DNA of 5,975 nt from Microcaldota archaeon (GTDB lineage: Archaea; Micrarchaeota; Micrarchaeia; Micrarchaeales; Micrarchaeaceae). The notes below the pieces were generated by a model. That model was not told the origin of the DNA and did not search any database. It saw only the letters and a list, made by a program, of their open reading frames with translations. Numbering within the stretch: position 1 is the first letter of the stretch; the number at the start of each line of letters is the position of its first letter. Shown in pieces: positions 5,044 to 5,975 of this stretch. The DNA is taken from assembly GCA_021834865.1 (NCBI GenBank), contig JAKBRD010000044.1, positions 1 through 5,975 on the forward strand, written 5' to 3'. Both the position numbers and the translations under genes were made by a program.

Positions 5044-5975
5044 CTAACTATTCTTGTTGAATGTATATGTGGCATCTGGATTGAATACATAGACTGCATA
5101 GCTGAAGCTCGTTGAGCTTCCAGTCATCAGCTCTGGGCCAAGCCAGCCGTCGCCTCCATCGTAAGGGATGTTGCCACATGCCAGTATATAAACATCGTTG
5201 TAGTGGGTTGAGGAGAGAAATGGAGTAGTCTGCTCCAGGTTCTGTGTAACGTCGCAACCGTATGTTGGGAATGAACCACCATCATACATTATGGCCGAAG
5301 TGCCAGGCTCTGTGGTTGAATTAAGTATGCCTTCCTGTCCTCCTGAAGTTGCATAAGTAAGAACCACAAGCGAACTTGGTGTCGAGCCGTAGTTTACCCA
5401 GAACACCGGTTGGACGCCACTATTGTAGTTTGACCCGTTTGTTGCCCACAGCTGATAATTTGTGTATGGGTTTCCACCTATTGCGATTGCACCAGATGAT
5501 GCCGAATCGGCCGTTGCGCTGCATGAATTACCGTTAGAAATGAAGCCAACGTTTGTGGAACAGTATTGACATGTGCCACCCCCTTCAGAATTCACGTTCC
5601 AGTTCAGGCTCGAAATTGATTGATATATAGCAGCGACGCATTCGCTGAAAACTCCGTTACTGTTGGAGCATGTCGGCGTGAATGTCGATGAGCTGCTGCT
5701 GTTAGAAGTGCATGTCCCATAGAACGGTATTGTGCTGGAGCTTGTGGTTGTAGATGTTGAAGTGGTTGTCGATGTCGATGTTGTAGTAGAGGTCGATGTT
5801 GTTGTCGAAGTAGAAGTGGTTGTAGATGTCGATGTTGTGCTGGTGCTGGTGGATGTTGTCGACGTTGTTGTGGACGTTGAGGTTGTTGATGTCGAAGTCG
5901 TAGATGTTGATGTCGTAGTGCTCGTTGACGTCGTAGTAGATGTTGATGTTGTGCTTGTGGATGTGGACGTTGTTG
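5044..5975 (-). CDS. Large surface protein with Ser/Thr stalk and Cys-rich C-terminal domain (5' end outside window)
   Basis: The reading frame is open from the right window edge to the TAG at 5044-5046, giving 309 visible residues. A GTG at 5595 is only an internal Val codon, not a start: the frame continues upstream without interruption. Visible residues 1-80 are exclusively Ser and Thr. Residues 81-309 form an Asn/Gly/Ser/Tyr-rich domain with eight cysteines (88, 102, 112, 135, 138, 151, 240, 266), including CQYC, and sequons such as NGS and NST. The even cysteine number and composition suggest a disulfide-stabilised extracellular domain. No hydrophobic anchor occurs at the C-terminus, so the anchor or signal must be in the missing N-terminus, with the Ser/Thr run as a stalk. 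The neighbour 4143-5033 starts 10 nt after its stop and has the same anchor-linker-ectodomain plan. No family recognised; adhesin, S-layer-associated or pilus-type roles are possible but unproven. Confidence 0.88.
   Translation of the reverse strand, partial: TTSTSTSTTSTSTTTSTSTTTSTSTTSTSTTSTSTTTSTTSTSTSTTSTSTTTSTSTTTSTSTTTSTSTTTSTSTTTSSSTIPFYGTCTSNSSSSSTFTPTCSNSNGVFSECVAAIYQSISSLNWNVNSEGGGTCQYCSTNVGFISNGNSCSATADSASSGAIAIGGNPYTNYQLWATNGSNYNSGVQPVFWVNYGSTPSSLVVLTYATSGGQEGILNSTTEPGTSAIMYDGGSFPTYGCDVTQNLEQTTPFLSSTHYNDVYILACGNIPYDGGDGWLGPELMTGSSTSFSYAVYVFNPDATYTFNKNS
5734..5973 (-). repeat. 80-codon pure Ser/Thr low-complexity tract (TTTSTS/TTSTS units)
   Basis: Read on the minus strand, all 80 codons encode Thr (50) or Ser (30). 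Serines mostly occur as S-T-S pairs recurring every 15 or 18 nt, so the units are TTSTS and TTTSTS. Codons are mixed: ACA 28, ACG 8, ACT 7, ACC 7; TCG 7, TCA 6, TCT 6, AGC 6, TCC 5. The tract therefore is not a simple DNA repeat. Likely an O-glycosylated, extended stalk. It runs off the window edge, so its true length is unknown. Confidence 0.93.

Noticed and set aside
5044..5595. A 183-aa gene starting at a GTG at 5595
   Set aside because: The frame stays open upstream through an obviously coding Cys/Ser-rich segment and the Ser/Thr tract to the window edge, so the GTG is an internal Val codon of a larger gene.
5700..5975. Possible CRISPR array or DNA minisatellite at the right edge
   Set aside because: Repeat units are 15-18 nt without unique spacers, and the sequence is fully explained as an in-frame Ser/Thr coding tract with mixed synonymous codons.

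Overview
The window looks archaeal. Start regions carry TATA-box-like elements about 25 nt upstream of the likely transcript starts, and two of the starts have GGTG/GGTGA-type ribosome-binding motifs. AGG and ATA codons are common, and the gene set (solo MoxR ATPase, COG1964/Tes-like radical SAM enzyme, type II-anchored Asn/Ser/Thr-rich surface proteins) fits an archaeon. The codon style and the Ser/Thr-stalk surface proteins would suit a DPANN lineage such as Micrarchaeota, or a Thermoplasmatota-like acidophile. That placement is inference from general impression and no marker gene in the window proves it.

Layout from left to right: 1-262 is non-coding upstream sequence with a promoter for the plus-strand gene. 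263-1183 (+) is a complete MoxR-family AAA+ ATPase. It converges, across an 80-bp gap, with 1264-1935 (-), an unrecognised 223-aa cytoplasmic protein whose middle looks like a cysteine-free HMA/ferredoxin-like fold. Behind it, 2021-3910 (-) is a complete 629-aa radical SAM enzyme of the MJ0619/COG1964 (tetraether lipid synthase-like) type with four separate Cys-rich metal-site motifs. 3911-4142 is a non-coding regulatory stretch. 4143-5033 (-) and 5044-5975 (-, 5' end outside the window) are two closely spaced genes for extracytoplasmic proteins. The first has a cytoplasmic tail, one membrane anchor, a Ser/Thr-rich linker and an N-glycosylation-sequon-rich ectodomain. The second shows an uninterrupted 80-residue run of only Ser and Thr followed by a Cys-rich C-terminal domain.

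How they may work together: the two surface proteins probably form one transcription unit and are likely parts of the cell envelope. The radical SAM enzyme, if it is a true tetraether synthase, would act on membrane lipids, so the right half may have an envelope theme. The MoxR ATPase is not next to its usual VWA/DUF58 partners within the window, and the HMA-like protein has no evident partner. Signals worth a second look are the pure Ser/Thr stalk, the lipid-synthase-like enzyme with an acidic N-terminal extension, the metal-site-free HMA-like protein, and several perfect inverted repeats at gene boundaries. No CRISPR, tRNA, rRNA or mobile element was seen.
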